Positions 27,953-30,776 of a stretch of DNA of 30,776 nucleotides are shown piece after piece. The notes beneath the pieces are model-generated. The model had not been told where the DNA came from and made no database searches. It saw only the letters and a program-made list of their open reading frames with translations. Each line of letters opens with the position of its first letter. The stretch's first letter is position 1. Location of the stretch: assembly GCA_001970955.1 (NCBI GenBank), contig MPUH01000881.1, positions 1-30,776 on the forward strand. Direction: 5' to 3'. Both the position numbers and the translations under genes were made by a program. Source of the DNA: Stentor coeruleus. Its lineage: Eukaryota > Ciliophora > Heterotrichea > Heterotrichida > Stentoridae.

Positions 27953-29912
27953 TTAGATAAGAATTTTTTTTTTAGCTATTGCGAAACCTATTGCCCCAGC
28001 GATTAAAGCTGCGATACTAAGAACTTGTAATATTGAGTTTCTTTTTGCTTTTCGATTTCTCAGGAGTTTTTCCTTAACTTTCAAGTCAAGTCNCTTTTTA
28101 GCTATTGCGAAACCTATTGCCCCAGCGATTAAAGCTGCGATACTAAGAACTTGCAATATTGAGTTTCTTTTTGCTTTTCGATTTCTCAGGAGTTTTTCCT
28201 TAACTTTCAAGTCAAGTCCATCAAATGGTCGACATGAGTATGCAAAAGCTAAAGATATGACTTCANCCATCAAATGGTCGACATGAGTATGCAAAAGCTA
28301 AAGATATGACTTCATTAACTTTATTTGCTTGGCGACATGCTTGTGGTCCTGTTTTTATTTTTGGTAATGTCCCTGGTAATAAACTTTCAACAGGTAAATC
28401 TTGATCATCTCCAAACTCATTAACCAATATAGCAACATCACAAAGAGCAAGAGATTTTATGATTTCTGAATCGTTATTAGGAGGATAATTTGCTAAAACC
28501 ATATATTTGCATTCCCATATCGCTTGTGATTCCTCAATACATTTACAAACCCATCTAATTGATGGTTTTTCTTTAGGTTCACTATTATCTTTTAAAAACT
28601 CCGAAACAATCCAATTCTTATCAATCTGTGCATTTCCTAATAAAAACGCACATACAACTCTTCTATAATTAACTTCCATAATCTCCCTTTCTTCAGTAAT
28701 CAAAAACAACTCATTAAAAGGAATTTCGCATCCAATATACACAAGATATAACAATGCATTATGATAATTCTGTAAAGTTAACATATGCCATAAAGCAAAC
28801 CAGGATTGTAAATTAAAATATTCTCCAATTGTTGGAACAATTTCATATATTTCTCTCCATGAAGCTGGGTCTAAATTCCCAGTATCCCAAGGTGGTGATG
28901 ATGCTGCTTCAAAAACTGTTTTAAATTCATCAAATTTCATTAAATTCTCACTTGTATATTGTTCATAAACTTTTTGTAAATATAAAATTGCAGATCGACT
29001 TAGTTCAACAGATTGTTCGTTTGTTTTTTTCAATACAAATTCTATGTTTAATTTTAAATTGTCGTCAAAACCGAAATGCCTTAAGAGAATCCAACTGACA
29101 TTGATTTTCAGTCTTTGAATCATCATTTTTTGTAAGTGGAAAAAACCTTGTAGGGTTATACCTCGGTCTGTAACACCTTCAGGGAACTCTTGTTTGATAA
29201 CTTCTTTTATTCGGTCTACATCATCTTCTGATAATTGGGTGTGAAAAATATCAGCATGCATAAGTATGACTTCACGGTCTGAAAGGTGAAAGTCTTTATC
29301 TTTATCACACCTACGGAAGATTAGCGAGAGAGCTTTTTTAAAATTTGGGGTTAGGGTTTTGGAGATGGAGTTATATAAAGGTGATGTAGGGAAAAGTACA
29401 ACTTTTTGAGCGCATGTATAAACTTCAGTAAGATTCATTCCTGATATAGCAGAACATTCAATAATCATTTCACACTGTTTGAATTCAAAAGCAAGACTTC
29501 TCATGATATCTTCTAAAGACTCACAAGGGATATTAGGTTTTTGATCAGCTTTATTCCCAACAAGAACAATTGGTGCTTCTGAATGCTTTGTTACAAATTC
29601 ACACCAAAAAGATCTTAGTCTATCTATTGTATCAGGCTTAGACAAGTCATAAACAAGAAGGACAACATCTGCTTTTGCTAATTCTTCTTTTATATTCTCA
29701 TCTGTCTCTAAACCTCGCCTATACCAAGTATCAACTATTGTTACTGAGCAATCATTTTGGCAAAGTTCTGAAGGGATTTTGACAGGTGGGTGCACATCTA
29801 GAAGCTCGCCAAAGCAGTTATCACTTATAAGTGCTCGGACCATACTCGTTTTGCCAACATTTTCTGATTAGTTCTTACCATCACCAACAATGACAAGCCT
29901 TATTTCTTGCAT
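27953..29912 (-). CDS. GEM1: Mitochondrial Rho GTPase Miro/Gem1, one 15-nt intron, split on paper by two Ns
   Basis: About 589 residues after removing the intron (29864-29878) and collapsing two assembly duplications. Miro sits on the outer mitochondrial membrane, links mitochondria to motors and senses calcium. GTPase 1: P-loop GDENVGKTS (10-18, restored by splicing), DTWYRRG (56-62), GNKAD (114-118). EF hand DKDKDFHLSDRE (198-209) is complete; a second (LMKFDEFKTVF) is weaker. The C-terminal GTPase is degenerate: its P-loop position reads LLGNAQIDKN, without GKS/T. The tail ends with a membrane segment (about 564-583, LQVLSIAALIAGAIGFAIA) and KKKILI, a classic tail anchor. Start ATG at 29912 is chosen because only the spliced form has the P-loop. 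Divergent from the next gene, with 97 nt between starts. Confidence 0.92.
27969..28218. repeat. Assembly duplication around N 28093
   Basis: 27969-28092 and 28095-28218 match over 124 nt with one mismatch (t/c, near 28028/28154), so they look like overlapping contig ends or two alleles. Collapsing 126 nt restores the Miro tail anchor. Confidence 0.88.
28218..28314. repeat. Assembly duplication around N 28266
   Basis: 28218-28265 and 28267-28314 are identical over 48 nt. Together with N 28093 this leaves a 172-nt mini-contig (28094-28265) overlapping both neighbours. Collapsing 49 nt restores the Miro frame. Confidence 0.88.
29864..29878 (-). other. 15-nt intron inside the Miro P-loop codons
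   Basis: Minus strand GTAAGAACTAATCAG, phase 1. It holds an in-frame TAA. Removal turns GDGKN-stop into GDENVGKTS, the GTPase P-loop, so this is the best-supported intron of the window. Confidence 0.96.
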
Positions 29913-30009
29913 TATTGTTATGATTATTATAATAAATACTTGAGTTTAATAGTTTAAGTTTTTAAAACTTGGAATGATTATGGTTTAAATTTTCAATATC
30001 TTTAAAATC

Positions 30010-30465
30010 ATGGAACGTGCAAAATTGATTGTCAAACTGCCAGAGATCAAACCAGAAAATTTTAAAACCTCACCAGTAGTTACAATATTAAATAATCTAA
30101 GCCCTAACAACCGACAAAAAAAAATCACCAAAAATAGAGTAAACAACAAGTCTCCTTTTGAGTCAAGACCAAGATCAATTATATCAATTCTCCCAAAAAT
30201 CCCAAGAAAGCCTGATTTTCTTATTGAGTGTAATAGTTTTACTAAGCTTTCTTATCACGAAGAAAAAAAACCTCACTCAAAAAAACAATTATCTCAAAGA
30301 TCTAATTGTTCAAGTGAAGTTAAAATTGAAAAATCACCAAAGAGTTCTCGTTATGATTCCCCTGTGATTGCTTCAAGATTACCAGTGAATGATAGACTTA
30401 AAGAATTATTTGCATTTAAAAAACATACAAAGCTATATAGTGTGTTTAATAACTTGAAGCATTAG
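30010..30465 (+). CDS. Small basic disordered protein, unknown function
   Basis: 151 residues, rich in Lys, Ser, Pro and Asn, with no hydrophobic core, membrane segment or known domain. It has several SP/TP sites (TSPVV, KSPFE, KSPKSS, DSPVI). A short helical end (NDRLKELFAFKKHTKLYSVF) may be the only ordered part. A frame of this length without stops in such AT-rich DNA, right after a compact divergent promoter, supports a real gene. Confidence 0.55.
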   Translation: MERAKLIVKLPEIKPENFKTSPVVTILNNLSPNNRQKKITKNRVNNKSPFESRPRSIISILPKIPRKPDFLIECNSFTKLSYHEEKKPHSKKQLSQRSNCSSEVKIEKSPKSSRYDSPVIASRLPVNDRLKELFAFKKHTKLYSVFNNLKH

Positions 30466-30776
30466 CACATTAATTGAATGATAAAAGTAATTTTTATATG
30501 AAATTTAGGAATTATAATCATAAATGCGCAGGTGAAGTTGGATAGAAGTTTGATGCAAGAGTAATCCTATCATTTAATCATCTCTAAAAAAATTAAGTTA
30601 CCTTATCACAATTTCTCCAAAAAGCTTTGGTTTTTCATCAATAACAAGCTTAAATAGTTCAATTGGCCTAATTTCATGTAAATAAGCATATAATGGATTC
30701 CGCAGATTTTATAGAGACTTCGCAAGTCATAAAAAAAAATCCTTGACAGTGTCAAGTCTGCAGGTAAATTAATAGT
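30466..30776. other. Right-end flank with two hairpins; possible 3' end of a gene off the window
   Basis: Two perfect inverted repeats: GACTT/AAGTC (30716-30728, 3-nt loop) and CTTGACA/TGTCAAG (30742-30756, 1-nt loop). On the minus strand 30598-30708 is open and ends in TAA, reading a protein-like tail (AYLHEIRPIELFKLV, KPKLFGEIVIR), but a TAA lies just upstream at 30709-30711. It may be the last exon of a gene entering from the right. Support is weak. Confidence 0.3.

Noticed and set aside
27953-28294. 113-codon minus-strand frame with repeated LDLKVKEK...AIAKK
   Set aside because: It is an artefact of two unmerged contig overlaps; the real sequence is the single tail anchor of Miro.
1-30776. 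CRISPR array, phage or defence system
   Set aside because: No spaced short repeats, no such genes; the genes are eukaryotic housekeeping types with introns.
1-30776. Reassigned ciliate code (TAA/TAG as Gln, or TGA as Trp)
   Set aside because: Conserved genes end at TAA or TAG where expected and no in-frame TGA is seen at Trp positions across more than 20 kb of coding sequence.

Overview
This window looks like macronuclear DNA of a heterotrich ciliate, most likely Stentor or a close relative. The base composition is very AT-rich and genes are packed with gaps of tens to hundreds of bases. The long reading frames use the standard code: TAA and TAG are stops in most genes and TGA in one, with no in-frame TGA, TAA or TAG at conserved Trp or Gln positions. 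Four genes are only complete if a 15-nucleotide GT...AG intron is removed (1765-1779, 8306-8320, 12655-12669, 29864-29878). Such introns are a published hallmark of Stentor. The species assignment is inference.

Layout. 1-1106 holds a broken histone H4 copy between two near-identical ~267-nt blocks spaced 833 nt apart; the second block keeps the H4 start codon but has lost the H4 body. 1515-9467 (minus strand) carries a giant RCC1-repeat/IQGAP-type RasGAP protein, a WDR44-like WD40 protein and a coiled-coil protein. At 9929 is a small plus-strand protein with an MGCC lipidation signature. 10618-12768 (minus) is a five-pass prominin/Tweety-like membrane protein, divergent from a plus-strand run of tubulin-tyrosine-ligase-like enzyme, SNM1/Artemis-type nuclease and geranylgeranyltransferase-I beta subunit (13250-17031). 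After an 800-nt gap come a 6-pyruvoyl-tetrahydropterin-synthase-like protein, an EEF1A-lysine-methyltransferase-like protein, exosome subunit RRP42, a type A DnaJ, a TPR/IQ protein and a flavin monooxygenase (17832-24429). The right part (25324-30465) has a Lys/Glu-rich protein, two unrecognised small proteins, the mitochondrial Rho GTPase Miro and a basic disordered protein.

The genes are mostly unrelated housekeeping functions. There is no operon logic and no sign of a defence island, virus or transposon. Shared themes are only loose: cytoskeleton and organelle positioning (RasGAP, TTLL, Miro, WDR44-like) and lipid anchoring (GGTase-I, MGCC protein, a possible CaaX end).

Three single Ns (27054, 28093, 28266) are each flanked by duplicated sequence. 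These look like unmerged contig overlaps, and they break two genes on paper only. The most interesting signals are the H4 remnant and its duplicated 5' block, the RCC1-RasGAP fusion with an altered FLR-type motif, a window-wide C-to-G strand asymmetry along transcription units with a sharp switch at divergent promoters, and the uniform 15-nt introns. I did not find a clearly new multi-gene system.
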